Source: Acidobacteriaceae bacterium (GTDB taxonomy: Bacteria > Acidobacteriota > Terriglobia > Terriglobales > Acidobacteriaceae). Taken from it: a stretch of 8,111 nucleotides of DNA. The notes beneath the pieces are model-generated. The model was not told the origin of the DNA. It was given only the letters and a program-made list of their open reading frames with translations, and ran no database searches. The translations under genes were made by a program, and so were the position numbers. How positions within the stretch are numbered: position 1 is the stretch's first letter; each line of letters opens with the position of its first letter. Shown here one piece after another: positions 1 through 6,755 of this stretch. The DNA lies in contig JASHUF010000485.1 of NCBI GenBank assembly GCA_030040175.1, forward strand, positions 1 through 8,111. Reading direction: 5' to 3'.

Positions 1-274
1 CACGGCGCTCGAGGGAAGGAAGCTGATTGTGCATCGCATGGCGCTGGCAATGGGACCGGAGGCCGTCGCGCAGGTCGCGGAGCAGAGCGCCGGGGAGCCT
101 GGCCGCATTTGGGTTTTGAGCGGGCGGATTTTTGTGGCCTGCGCCGGAAACACCTGGCTGGAATTGCTTGAGGTGCAGCTCGAAGGCAGGCGGCGCATGA
201 CAGCGGCGGATTTCCTGCGCGGCAATCCGCTGAGCCCCGACGCGCGGCTGGGAATAGACGCGCGGCTGGGGTAA
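1..274 (+). CDS. fmt: Methionyl-tRNA formyltransferase, C-terminal part (5' end outside window)
   Basis: Fmt formylates the amino group of methionine on initiator tRNA, using 10-formyltetrahydrofolate, in the cytoplasm. Only the last ~90 residues are present, read in frame from base 2. They match the C-terminal OB-fold tRNA-binding domain: a start resembling 'LEGRKLIVHRM', then a Gly-rich strand turn, then the family signature VQLEGRRRM followed by TAADFLRGNPLSP. The N-terminal catalytic formyltransferase domain lies upstream of the window. The stop is TAA at 272-274, and rsmB begins five bases later, the usual fmt-rsmB order in many bacteria. The last residues are a small duplication (DARLG-I-DARLG) from an in-frame DNA repeat. 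An internal GTG at 29 could look like a start, but the conserved domain continues upstream of it, so this is a truncated gene rather than a short one. Confidence 0.93.
   Translation, partial: TALEGRKLIVHRMALAMGPEAVAQVAEQSAGEPGRIWVLSGRIFVACAGNTWLELLEVQLEGRRRMTAADFLRGNPLSPDARLGIDARLG
239..271 (+). repeat. In-frame 18-bp tandem duplication at the fmt 3' end
   Basis: The 14 bases gacgcgcggctggg occur at 239-252 and again at 257-270, an 18-base period with an incomplete second copy. The result is the repeated peptide DARLG at the very C-terminus of Fmt, just before the TAA. It looks like replication slippage that lengthened the protein by about six residues and moved the stop towards the rsmB start. 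The second copy also ends in the GGGG that lies 8 bases before the rsmB GTG. Confidence 0.8.
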
Positions 275-279
275 CGGCC

Positions 280-1626
280 GTGGCCGGCGTTTCACCTGCG
301 CGCCGCGCGGCGTTTCAAATTCTGCTGCGCATGGAGCGCGGGCCTGCGCATGCGGACGATCTGCTGCGCGGCAGCCCGGTGAGCGCGCTAAGCGCCGCCG
401 ACCGCAATCTGGCTACGGCACTCGTACTCGGCGTGCTGCGCTGGCAAGTCCGGCTGGACCAGCAAGTCCGGGCGCATCTCGACCGGCCCAAGGCGAAGCT
501 CGAATCCGAAGTGCGGATTAGCCTGCGCATGGGCGCATATCAGTTGCTCTTTCTCGATCGCGTTCCCGCGCACGCCGCCATCGACGAGAGCGTGGAGCTG
601 GCCAAGCAGGCCGGTCACCGCTTTGCCGCGGGTATGGTCAACGCGGTGCTGCGCAAGCTTGCGCGCGAGAAGAAACTCGAAGAGTCCGCGTGGAGTCAAG
701 CAGCCATCGAAGCGCATCCGGCATGGATGGTGGAACGATGGGTTGCGCATTACGGCGGCCAAGCAGCGCGGGCCATTTGCCGGCACGGGCAGGCGCAGCC
801 GGAGTTGGTTTTATGCATCGAGAATCCGGAAGACGAAGAGGAGTTGGCTCGCAGCGGAATCGAGCTTGCGCCCGGCGCGCTGCTCACGCGCGCGCGCCTT
901 GTGAAGGCGGGCGATGTGACCGCGACCTCTGCCTTCCGCGACGGACGTGTGCGCCTGCAGGATGAGGGATCGCAGCTGATTGCGGAGCTGGCCGCGGCTT
1001 GCGGCGATAAAGTCAAGCGCGTGCTCGATGCCTGCGCCGCGCCCGGAGGCAAGACGCGGATTCTCGCTGAGCGCCTGCCGCAGGCGCGCATCGTTGGACT
1101 GGAAGCAAGCGCTGCCAGGCTGGCGGCGATGCGCGAAAGACTCGTGGCGCATGCGGAGCGCGTCGAGTTGCGGCACGCCGACGCGGCTGCTTTCAAGGAG
1201 AAGAAAAAATTCGATCTCGCGCTGGTGGACGCGCCCTGCAGCGGGACGGGCACGCTGGGGCGCAACCCGGAGATCCGGCACCGGCTCAAGCCCGAAGATC
1301 TGGCGCGCCATGCACAGCGCCAGCGCGCGATTCTGCGCGCCGCGCTGGGCGCCGTGCGCGGCGGCGGATTCGTCGTCTACTCGACCTGTTCTCTCGAGCC
1401 AGAGGAAAATGAGCAGGCGGTCGCGGCGGTTCTTGCGGAAGCGCGCGATGCGCGGCAGATTTCGCTGGCGCCGCGCATTGAGCTGCTGCGAGAGAAAGGA
1501 ATTCTCACGCGTGCGGGCGGGGAGCAGTTACGCTCGTGCATCACTCGCGAAGGCGCCCTGCGCCTGATGCCCGGAGCCTTGCATACGGATGGATTTTTCG
1601 TTGCGCTGCTCGAAAAACCCTCTTGA
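280..1626 (+). CDS. rsmB: 16S rRNA (cytosine-967-C5)-methyltransferase RsmB
   Basis: RsmB methylates C5 of a 16S rRNA cytosine (C967 in E. coli numbering) with S-adenosylmethionine. The protein has 448 residues, close to the family norm. Residues ~5-130 form a NusB-like RNA-binding domain (SPARRAAFQIL..., then the RVPAHAAIDESVELAK segment), and ~220-447 form the Rossmann methyltransferase. Visible motifs are the SAM loop ACAAPGGKT (251-259), DAPCSGTGTLGRNPEIR (317-333) with release cysteine C320, YSTCS (367-371) with catalytic nucleophile C370, and the terminal HTDGFF (435-440). The start is GTG at 280. It is chosen because the NusB domain begins almost at once and GGGG lies 8 bases upstream; no closer ATG keeps the domain whole. 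It follows fmt by five bases and is probably co-transcribed and translationally coupled with it. Confidence 0.96.
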   Translation: MAGVSPARRAAFQILLRMERGPAHADDLLRGSPVSALSAADRNLATALVLGVLRWQVRLDQQVRAHLDRPKAKLESEVRISLRMGAYQLLFLDRVPAHAAIDESVELAKQAGHRFAAGMVNAVLRKLAREKKLEESAWSQAAIEAHPAWMVERWVAHYGGQAARAICRHGQAQPELVLCIENPEDEEELARSGIELAPGALLTRARLVKAGDVTATSAFRDGRVRLQDEGSQLIAELAAACGDKVKRVLDACAAPGGKTRILAERLPQARIVGLEASAARLAAMRERLVAHAERVELRHADAAAFKEKKKFDLALVDAPCSGTGTLGRNPEIRHRLKPEDLARHAQRQRAILRAALGAVRGGGFVVYSTCSLEPEENEQAVAAVLAEARDARQISLAPRIELLREKGILTRAGGEQLRSCITREGALRLMPGALHTDGFFVALLEKPS

Positions 1627-1653
1627 GACGAGTGCGGCGTTTCCTTGGTCTCC

Positions 1654-2154
1654 CTAGCTTCTCTCCGGAGCCAACCTGAGAGCCTCGTAATCGCGGCCGA
1701 GCAAAGCGCAAAGGGCTTCGACGACAAGCTCGTGATCGGCACGCTGCGGCAAACCGGAGACGGTCGCGCTGCCCACGATGCCGGCTCCCTCCACATGCAG
1801 AGGAAAGGAGCCGCCGTGCGCGGCAAAGTCTGCAGTCGAGTGGCCGCGCTCTTCCGGGGTCTGGCCCTTCAATTTCCAATTCAGGCCCACGCCGTACGAA
1901 CTGCGATGGTAGCGCGCCACAACATTGCTTTTGCGGCGCACCCACTCCGCGTTATCAGGTGTAGTGCCTTCGAGCGCGGAGTAGAAAAGCGGGTGTTGGA
2001 AGCGGCGCACGTCGATCACCACGCTGAGTCCGCGCTCCTCCGCCATTTTGCGGATGAGCGTGCCCAGCTCCCAGGCGACGTGTGCGTCGAGCCGGGGCAA
2101 GCGCAATGCGCGCTCCTGCTCGCCGATCTTTTCGATGTCTTGCTCCAGCCCCAT
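1654..2154 (-). CDS. UPF0303 family protein (HbpS/GlcG-like, 'heme-degrading domain')
   Basis: This 166-residue cytoplasmic protein belongs to the UPF0303/YBR137W-type branch of the HbpS/GlcG fold, often labelled heme-degrading domain protein. The enzymatic role of the family is not settled. Conserved blocks include VVIDVRRF (45-52), GTTPDNAEWVRRK (63-75), RYHRSSYG (81-88), AAHGGSFP (111-118) and SGLPQRADHELVVEAL (133-148). No signal peptide or membrane segment is seen. The start at 2154 is preferred because AAGGAAG lies about 8 bases upstream. An in-frame ATG at 2178 would overlap the PASTA stop as ATGA but has no ribosome site and would add residues before the domain. It is the last gene of the minus-strand run, 20 bases after the PASTA gene, and converges with rsmB. 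The family assignment is strong; the function is unknown. Confidence 0.88.
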   Translation of the reverse strand: MGLEQDIEKIGEQERALRLPRLDAHVAWELGTLIRKMAEERGLSVVIDVRRFQHPLFYSALEGTTPDNAEWVRRKSNVVARYHRSSYGVGLNWKLKGQTPEERGHSTADFAAHGGSFPLHVEGAGIVGSATVSGLPQRADHELVVEALCALLGRDYEALRLAPERS

Positions 2155-2174
2155 GCGATCCACTTCCTTCCCCT

Positions 2175-2945
2175 TCATTTGGCCACGGCAAGACTGACCA
2201 GCGTGGTTTGATCCACGCGCGCGCCGGCCGCGGGCGACTGCGCGATCACGGAGCCGGGCTGCACCGGCCGCGCAGGCGGCGCTCCGATATTGGCGACCGG
2301 CTGCAAAGGGACCTCGGTGTAGACGGGCGGCGCGGTCTTGATGCCGACTTTCGCCAGATCGAGCTGCGCGCTCACAATGGGAAGGCCGGTGAGATCGGGC
2401 ATGACATAGCCGCCGGGCGGCTCGGCGTCGGGCACGGCCACCAGCAGGCTCACGTTGGGCTGCTCGATGTCCTGCGCATGCGCCGGCGGATCCTGCGCCA
2501 GCACCGTGTTTACGGTTGCGCCGGTTTCCGGCAGGTGCGCGGCGGCGCCCACGTCGAGTCCGGCGCGGCGCAGATCGAGGGTGGCCACGCGTTCTTCCAT
2601 GCCCACGGTATCGGGGACATCCACCTTTTGCGGTCCCAGGCTCTCCGAGACGCGCACCCTCCACTCGCGGCGCACCACGGCGCCGGGCGCAGGCGACTGG
2701 GTAAGGATGTGGCCGGCGGCCACCTCGCCCGAATAATAGCGGTTGTCTACGTCGAGATTGAGTCCCAGGCCCTCAGTCTCACTGCGCGCGTCGGCCACGG
2801 TCATGCCCTTGAGCGCCGGCACCTGTACCTCGGCGCCGTGAATGGCGAAGTGCATGGTGATGATGGCCGACATCAGCGCCACGGCCACCAGCAGCAGGAG
2901 CAGCGAGGCCACGCGGAAGAAGCTGAGGATCCAGCGGCTGGTCAT
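2175..2945 (-). CDS. Membrane-anchored PASTA domain protein without a kinase domain
   Basis: This 256-residue protein has a short basic N-terminus, one transmembrane helix (~11-34, rich in Leu/Val/Ala) and then three PASTA-like repeats outside the cytoplasm. The repeats lie at roughly 38-102 (VQVPALKGMTVADA...ILTQSPAPGAVV), 106-171 (VDVPDTVGMEERVA...VLAQDPPAHAQ) and 180-255 (VMPDLTGLPIVSA...VIAQSPAAGARV). The third carries a Pro-rich insertion around residues 206-230. PASTA repeats in Ser/Thr kinases and penicillin-binding proteins bind peptidoglycan fragments or sense the cell wall; here there is no kinase or transpeptidase domain, so it may be a wall-binding or sensory accessory protein. 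It begins 13 bases after the CDF stop, with AGGA about 11 bases before the ATG. fmt-rsmB-prpC-prkC in Firmicutes places a PASTA kinase beside rsmB, which is a suggestive parallel. Confidence 0.85.
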   Translation of the reverse strand: MTSRWILSFFRVASLLLLLVAVALMSAIITMHFAIHGAEVQVPALKGMTVADARSETEGLGLNLDVDNRYYSGEVAAGHILTQSPAPGAVVRREWRVRVSESLGPQKVDVPDTVGMEERVATLDLRRAGLDVGAAAHLPETGATVNTVLAQDPPAHAQDIEQPNVSLLVAVPDAEPPGGYVMPDLTGLPIVSAQLDLAKVGIKTAPPVYTEVPLQPVANIGAPPARPVQPGSVIAQSPAAGARVDQTTLVSLAVAK

Positions 2946-2958
2946 GGCGGCGTCCGTC

Positions 2959-4464
2959 CTATCGCGTATTATCCGTCACCGGCTCGGGATGGATGGTGAC
3001 GCGGTACACTTGCGGGCACTCGAGCTTGAAGCGGTCTTCGAGCGCGGTGATGATTTCGTGAACGCGATGCATGGGCAGGTCGTCAGCCAGGGTGCAGTGG
3101 CAGGTGAGGGAGATGTGATCGCCGGTGCGGCTTACGGCGATGGCATGCACGTCGACGATCTCAGGAATGTGCGCGGCGGCGGCGCGCAGGGCAAGCTCGA
3201 TGCGGCGATTGTCGCCGACCATCTCTTCCGGCTGCTCGATGGTGGCCGGCTCGCTCTCAATGTGCGTGAGCACGGCGTCGATCTCCGGAACCTCGCGCAG
3301 AATCTCCTCCTCCAGCGCGCTGACAAAACTGTGCGCATCGCGCAGGCGCATGTTCTCTTCGATTTCAATGTGGAGCTCGACGCGCAGGCGCCCCTGGTGC
3401 GACCGGATGCTGAGCTCGTGCACAGAAAGGTTGTGGCGCGCGGCCACGGCGCGCACGCGGTCGAAAATGCTTTCGGCGCGCGTCTGGCGGGGCACGGTGT
3501 GGATGACGACGTCGGCGCCGGGAAGGACGCGATGCACGGCCGCGGTGGCTGTCTCCACCAATTCGCCGGTGTGTTCGAAGGTGGAGCGGCGGGGCAGGGC
3601 CAGCGTGAGATCGGCAAAGTAGTCGGCGCCGGAGCGGCGCACGCGCGCCTGCTCCACGGCCAGCACACCCGGCGTGCGCTGCACTTCGCGGATGAGCCGG
3701 CGGCGGGTCTCGGCGGGAATCTCGTCCATGAGCGCGTCCACGGCCTCGCGCCCCAGGCGGAAGGTCATGCGCAGGATCATGAAGGAAACGGCGAGGGCGG
3801 CAACCGAGTCGGCGTAGCGCAGCCAGGGGACGGCGTAGCGCGTTCCCGCCCATGTGGCGCCCAGTCCGGCGAGCACGGCGGCAGAGGCCCAGATGTCGGA
3901 AGCGAAGTGGAAGGCGTCCATGGCCAGCGCGGGCGAGCCGGTGCGGCGGGCAATGGCGCGCAGCCGGCGCGAGCGCCACCCGTCGACGGCGATGGAGGCG
4001 ATGAGCACGAGCGCCGGCCACGTGGAGTGGCGCAGCAGAACGGGATGAAAGAAGATGCGGTCGATCGCGTCCCAGACGATCCAGATGCAGGAGGCGGCCA
4101 TGAGCCCGGCCTCACTGAAGGACGAAAGGTTCTCGATTTTGCCGTGGCCGTAGGAGTGGTCTTCGTCGGCGGGCTTGCCGCTTACGCGGACAGAGAAGAA
4201 AGTGAATGCGGAGCCGAGGAGATCGAGTCCGGAGTGCGCCGCATCGGAAAGAACGCCGAGCGAGCCGGAGAGCAGGCCGGCGGCGAGCTTGAGCAGCGCC
4301 ATGGCCGCTGCGGCCGTCATGGAGTGGAGCGCCACGCGGCGCTTTTCCGCGGAAGCGCCCGTCGGGTCGAGCGCCGGCTGCGGCGAAGCGGCGCCGGGTG
4401 CCGGGCCGGGGCTCGAGCCGGCCGTCGAACTCGGGGTCGCCGCGCTGGAGACTGCCTGATCCAT
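2959..4464 (-). CDS. Cation diffusion facilitator transporter with extended three-domain cytoplasmic tail
   Basis: This is an inner-membrane CDF-family secondary transporter, likely exporting Zn2+, Fe2+ or a similar divalent ion by proton exchange. The N-terminal ~40 residues are Pro/Ser/Ala-rich and probably disordered. In numbering from a GTG at 4467, the metal-site motifs are DAAHSGLD (H78, D82) in TM2 and DAFHFASD (H187, D191) in TM5, the canonical H/D arrangement, with the conserved loop HSYGHGKIENL (104-114) between TM2 and TM3. After DALMDEIP (244-251) there are about 250 cytoplasmic residues, where a standard CDF has about 90. They divide into three segments of similar alpha/beta pattern (~252-327, 331-408, 420-497); the last is rich in His and Cys (TCHC at 455-458). 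The start is ATG at 4464, 6 bases after the menG stop; the adjacent GTG at 4467 is an alternative. Metal specificity cannot be read from sequence. Confidence 0.92.
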   Translation of the reverse strand: MDQAVSSAATPSSTAGSSPGPAPGAASPQPALDPTGASAEKRRVALHSMTAAAAMALLKLAAGLLSGSLGVLSDAAHSGLDLLGSAFTFFSVRVSGKPADEDHSYGHGKIENLSSFSEAGLMAASCIWIVWDAIDRIFFHPVLLRHSTWPALVLIASIAVDGWRSRRLRAIARRTGSPALAMDAFHFASDIWASAAVLAGLGATWAGTRYAVPWLRYADSVAALAVSFMILRMTFRLGREAVDALMDEIPAETRRRLIREVQRTPGVLAVEQARVRRSGADYFADLTLALPRRSTFEHTGELVETATAAVHRVLPGADVVIHTVPRQTRAESIFDRVRAVAARHNLSVHELSIRSHQGRLRVELHIEIEENMRLRDAHSFVSALEEEILREVPEIDAVLTHIESEPATIEQPEEMVGDNRRIELALRAAAAHIPEIVDVHAIAVSRTGDHISLTCHCTLADDLPMHRVHEIITALEDRFKLECPQVYRVTIHPEPVTDNTR

Positions 4465-4470
4465 CACGCT

Positions 4471-5235
4471 CTAGCTTACCTGCGCGCGCGCGGCCGTGTA
4501 CAACCCGGCGATGCCGAAAGTGTAGGGCTGCCAGGCGCACGCAGAATACCCGGCTGCGCGCAGCAGATCGAGCAATTCGGCAGGCGCGGGAAAGTTGCCG
4601 ACCGACTCGGGGAGATAGTTGTACGGGCTGCCCGATTCCCCGGAGATGGGGCCGCAGATCGCGCGGCCGATGGCCGGAAGCACGCGGCGAAAATAGACGG
4701 CGTAGGCCTGGCCGAGCAAGCCGCCGGGCTCGCTGAACTCGAGGATGCCGAGTTGGCCGCCGGGCTTGAGCACGCGATAAAACTCGCGCAGTCCGGCCGC
4801 GTAATTGGCCAGGTTGCGGAAGCCGAATGCCGTGACGATGAGATCGAGAGACTGGTCGCGGAGGGGCAGGTGCAGCGCGTCGGCCTCGAGCACGGCGACG
4901 GCGCGGCCGGCGAATTTGCGCGCGCCCCGGGCCAGCATGCCGCGCGCAAAATCCGCGGCGAAGATGGGCCGCGCGCCGCGGGGACGATGGCGCAGCAGCG
5001 CCATGGTCATGTCGCCGGTGCCGCAGCAGACATCGAGAATGGCGGCATCCGGCCGGGCTAGCACCTCATGGAAACGGCGCGCGGCGCGGCGCCACCAGAG
5101 CCGGTCCACGTTGAGCGAGAGCACGTGATTGAGCAGGTCGTAGCGGGGGGCAATGGAGTCGAACATCCGGCGCACGGCCTGCGCGGCGGATTCTTCGTCC
5201 AATGCACCGATCGGTTTGGCGCCGGTTGCAGACAT
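4471..5235 (-). CDS. menG: Demethylmenaquinone methyltransferase MenG/UbiE
   Basis: This cytoplasmic class I SAM methyltransferase carries out the last step of menaquinone synthesis, C-methylation of demethylmenaquinone; UbiE homologues also act in ubiquinone synthesis. From the ATG at 5235 it has 254 residues, the usual size. Visible motifs are VRRMFDSIAPRYDLLN (21-36), the SAM-binding LDVCCGTGD (67-75), DALHLPL (119-125), TAFGFRNLAN (135-144), RVLKPGG (154-160) and PYNYLPESV (204-212), all typical of the family. The ATG follows a GAGAG purine stretch. A GTG at 5280 with AGGA 7 bases upstream is a real alternative start and would add 15 residues (269 in all). The gene appears to lead a minus-strand run with the CDF, PASTA and UPF0303 genes. 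No ubiquinone genes are nearby, so the menaquinone role is preferred. Confidence 0.93.
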   Translation of the reverse strand: MSATGAKPIGALDEESAAQAVRRMFDSIAPRYDLLNHVLSLNVDRLWWRRAARRFHEVLARPDAAILDVCCGTGDMTMALLRHRPRGARPIFAADFARGMLARGARKFAGRAVAVLEADALHLPLRDQSLDLIVTAFGFRNLANYAAGLREFYRVLKPGGQLGILEFSEPGGLLGQAYAVYFRRVLPAIGRAICGPISGESGSPYNYLPESVGNFPAPAELLDLLRAAGYSACAWQPYTFGIAGLYTAARAQVS

Positions 5236-5331
5236 CGGCTCTCTCTGAAGGCTAGCGGCCTGAGCGCGGGACGAACTCACCCCTTTATCCTAATGCGAGG
5301 CGGCCATCGCGAAACCGCCCCCATGGCGCGG

Positions 5332-6459
5332 CTACCTTTCCTCAGCCGGCGCGTCGTAAATCGTCGCATCTCCGGCTAGGTTCGAATCATAAACCGGTGA
5401 AGTGAGCAATTCGCTCCACGGCTTGCCGGGATGGCGCGCCGCCCAGAACTCCGTCCACGCCGGCGGCTTCTCTCCGGAGAAAAGGGGAAAGGTCTGCGGC
5501 TCGGATGCGTATTTCTTTACCAGCGTGGGATCGGCCGACGCGCGCACCAGGAAGTCGACGGCGTCGTTGATTGTATGGCCATTCTCCTTGAGGCTGTAAA
5601 GGTCGACGCCCTGGCGCGCGGCAAGTTCGGCGATCATCACCAGCGGCGCCAGCGCGAAGCTTTGGTAGTGCAGCGCGTTCTCATGCCGCGCCATTTCGAG
5701 AGGCAAAGATCCGTCAGGATTCATCTGCCCGATGGCGCGCGCGTACTGCGCCAGCCCGCGCTTGTAGAGTGCGTCGTCTGAGGTGAGGATGCCGACCGAA
5801 GTGGCGCACAGGGCGCGCCAGTAGGCGTGATTGTTCTCGCGCTCGCCCGGATGAGGGTCCTGCGCGAACATGTACTCGGTGACCTTGTGCATCCATTGGA
5901 GAATCTTCGCGCGCTGCGCCGCCGGAACGGCAGGGTCTGCCTGCACCACCGACCACGCCAGCGAGATGGAACTGAGCGTCCACTCCACCTGGTACCACGC
6001 CTGGCTGCTCTCCTGGTAGTTATAGTTGAGCAGAGCTTTGGCGCCGGCCCACTTGCCCAGCAGGTCCGCCACGCACACCGCTTCCGCCGGGTCCCCGGTC
6101 ACTACGTAGCGGCCGGCGCCGTCGCTCACCGCCTGGCCCAGTTGACGGTAGGGGAGTGTGGCCTTGTCCTCCTCCGGATTCACGGGTCCGTTACTGCCGC
6201 TCAGGTAATGATGCGGGATGACCATCTCGCCTGGAGGCGGGGCAGGCTGCTCCGCATTCACGCAGCTCTTCTTCCAGCCAATCGCCTCCACCACACGCGG
6301 CGTGGTGGCAGCGGCGAGCTCCGCGCGGCGCGCGGTCACGTCGAGAAAAGAGGCCGCGGGATCGTGGATCGCGAGTTCGTCGTGCGGTTTTTTCGCCGCG
6401 GCGCAGAGGCCGGCGCAAAGGCCGAAGGCCAGAATAATCGAAAAAATGCGGGTTGGCAT
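5332..6459 (-). CDS. algL: Secreted alginate lyase, PL5 AlgL-like
   Basis: This predicted periplasmic or secreted polysaccharide lyase cleaves (poly)mannuronate-rich alginate by beta-elimination. It has 375 residues, near the ~370 of Pseudomonas AlgL. Residues 1-22 form a Sec signal peptide (MPTR, a hydrophobic stretch, then AAA before KK). The core shows NYNYQESSQAWYQVEWTLSS (145-164), NNHAYWRALCA (209-219) and LPLEMARHENALHYQSFAL (252-270). Putative catalytic residues are N210, H211, R258 and Y265. Their spacing (His to Arg 47, Arg to Tyr 7) equals that of the His/Arg/Tyr set described for the PL5 enzyme A1-III, so the active site looks intact. The ATG at 6459 is chosen because the signal peptide starts there; the reading frame continues upstream only as non-homologous sequence. 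No clear ribosome site is seen. No alginate-synthesis genes are adjacent, so it may serve degradation or another uronate polymer. Confidence 0.9.
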   Translation of the reverse strand: MPTRIFSIILAFGLCAGLCAAAKKPHDELAIHDPAASFLDVTARRAELAAATTPRVVEAIGWKKSCVNAEQPAPPPGEMVIPHHYLSGSNGPVNPEEDKATLPYRQLGQAVSDGAGRYVVTGDPAEAVCVADLLGKWAGAKALLNYNYQESSQAWYQVEWTLSSISLAWSVVQADPAVPAAQRAKILQWMHKVTEYMFAQDPHPGERENNHAYWRALCATSVGILTSDDALYKRGLAQYARAIGQMNPDGSLPLEMARHENALHYQSFALAPLVMIAELAARQGVDLYSLKENGHTINDAVDFLVRASADPTLVKKYASEPQTFPLFSGEKPPAWTEFWAARHPGKPWSELLTSPVYDSNLAGDATIYDAPAEER

Positions 6460-6536
6460 GAGTGGTTCGGCCCAGCTGCTGTGGAGCGATGTGGCGCTCG
6501 AAAATGATAGAATAATTGTAGGAGTGCGCCACGGGC
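6460..6536. promoter_or_regulatory. Divergent intergenic region with AT-rich promoter-like island
   Basis: This 77-base gap separates the start of algL (leftward) from the small gene at 6537 (rightward), so it must hold the start signals of both unless they lie further inside the genes. An AT-rich island at 6501-6520 stands out from the GC-rich surroundings. On the plus strand it has tagaat at 6508-6513 as a -10-like box (5 of 6 to consensus), and on the minus strand tacaat (6520-6515). No good -35 box was found for either. AGGAG at 6520-6524 is a possible ribosome site for the rightward gene, at a rather long 12-base spacing. This is inference from sequence only. Confidence 0.35.
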
Positions 6537-6755
6537 ATGGATAAAACAATCCGCAGGTTTTCAAGTCACGCGGAGCAGAAGGCAGAAGTTTATCGCTACT
6601 GGCGCAGCCGGCCACCCGCCGAGAGATTTCTTGCGGTCTGGGACGCGACCGCTTCAGCCTATGCATTCTCCAACGGCGTCAAGGGGCTACCGCAATATGA
6701 CCCTACCCGAAGATCTGAGGCAACTCTTACTCGCGTTGAACGCACACGGGGTTGA
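6537..6755 (+). CDS. Small conserved hypothetical protein paired with a nucleotidyltransferase
   Basis: This 72-residue, strongly basic and charged protein has no signal peptide or membrane helix. It begins MDKTIRRFSS, has a central helix-prone block (AEQKAEVYRYWRSRPPAERF, 12-31) and ends in an Arg-rich segment with the pattern R-x5-L-x-R-V-E-R (59-70). From memory, small proteins starting MDKT(I/V)R and containing a Y-Y/W-x-S-x-P-x-x-R block commonly precede nucleotidyltransferase genes in Acidobacteria and other environmental bacteria; none has a function I can name. Its last 59 bases overlap the next gene in another frame, so the two are probably translationally coupled. It may be a partner or regulator (antitoxin-like) of the nucleotidyltransferase, but that is a guess. 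The start at 6537 is chosen because the conserved-looking N-terminus begins there. Confidence 0.72.
   Translation: MDKTIRRFSSHAEQKAEVYRYWRSRPPAERFLAVWDATASAYAFSNGVKGLPQYDPTRRSEATLTRVERTRG

Noticed and set aside
750..1311. Minus-strand open frames within rsmB
   Set aside because: They are antisense to a gene with all catalytic motifs intact and have low-complexity Ser/Arg/Ala composition.
1625..1652. Possible hairpin (gagac ... gtctc) between the rsmB and UPF0303 stops as a bidirectional terminator
   Set aside because: The stem is only five pairs with a long loop and no T-run on either side.
2155..2664. N-terminal extension of the UPF0303 frame back to 2664
   Set aside because: The extension is Arg/Ala/Gly-rich and out of frame within the PASTA gene. 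The family domain and a good ribosome site both point to the start at 2154.
2842..5061. A 739-codon open frame on the plus strand, opposite the CDF and menG genes
   Set aside because: It is antisense to two well-supported genes. The protein is Gly/Ala/Arg/Glu/His-rich with no recognisable domain, the usual mirror frame in GC-rich coding DNA.
5236..5331. Possible terminator hairpin (ggcgg at 5299-5303 with ccgcc at 5315-5319) between algL and menG
   Set aside because: The stem is short and no T-run follows in the minus-strand direction; it overlaps the region expected to hold menG start signals.
6460..6666. Upstream extension of the alginate lyase frame
   Set aside because: It would place a signal peptide inside the protein and overlap the divergent small gene; the extension has no similarity to the family.
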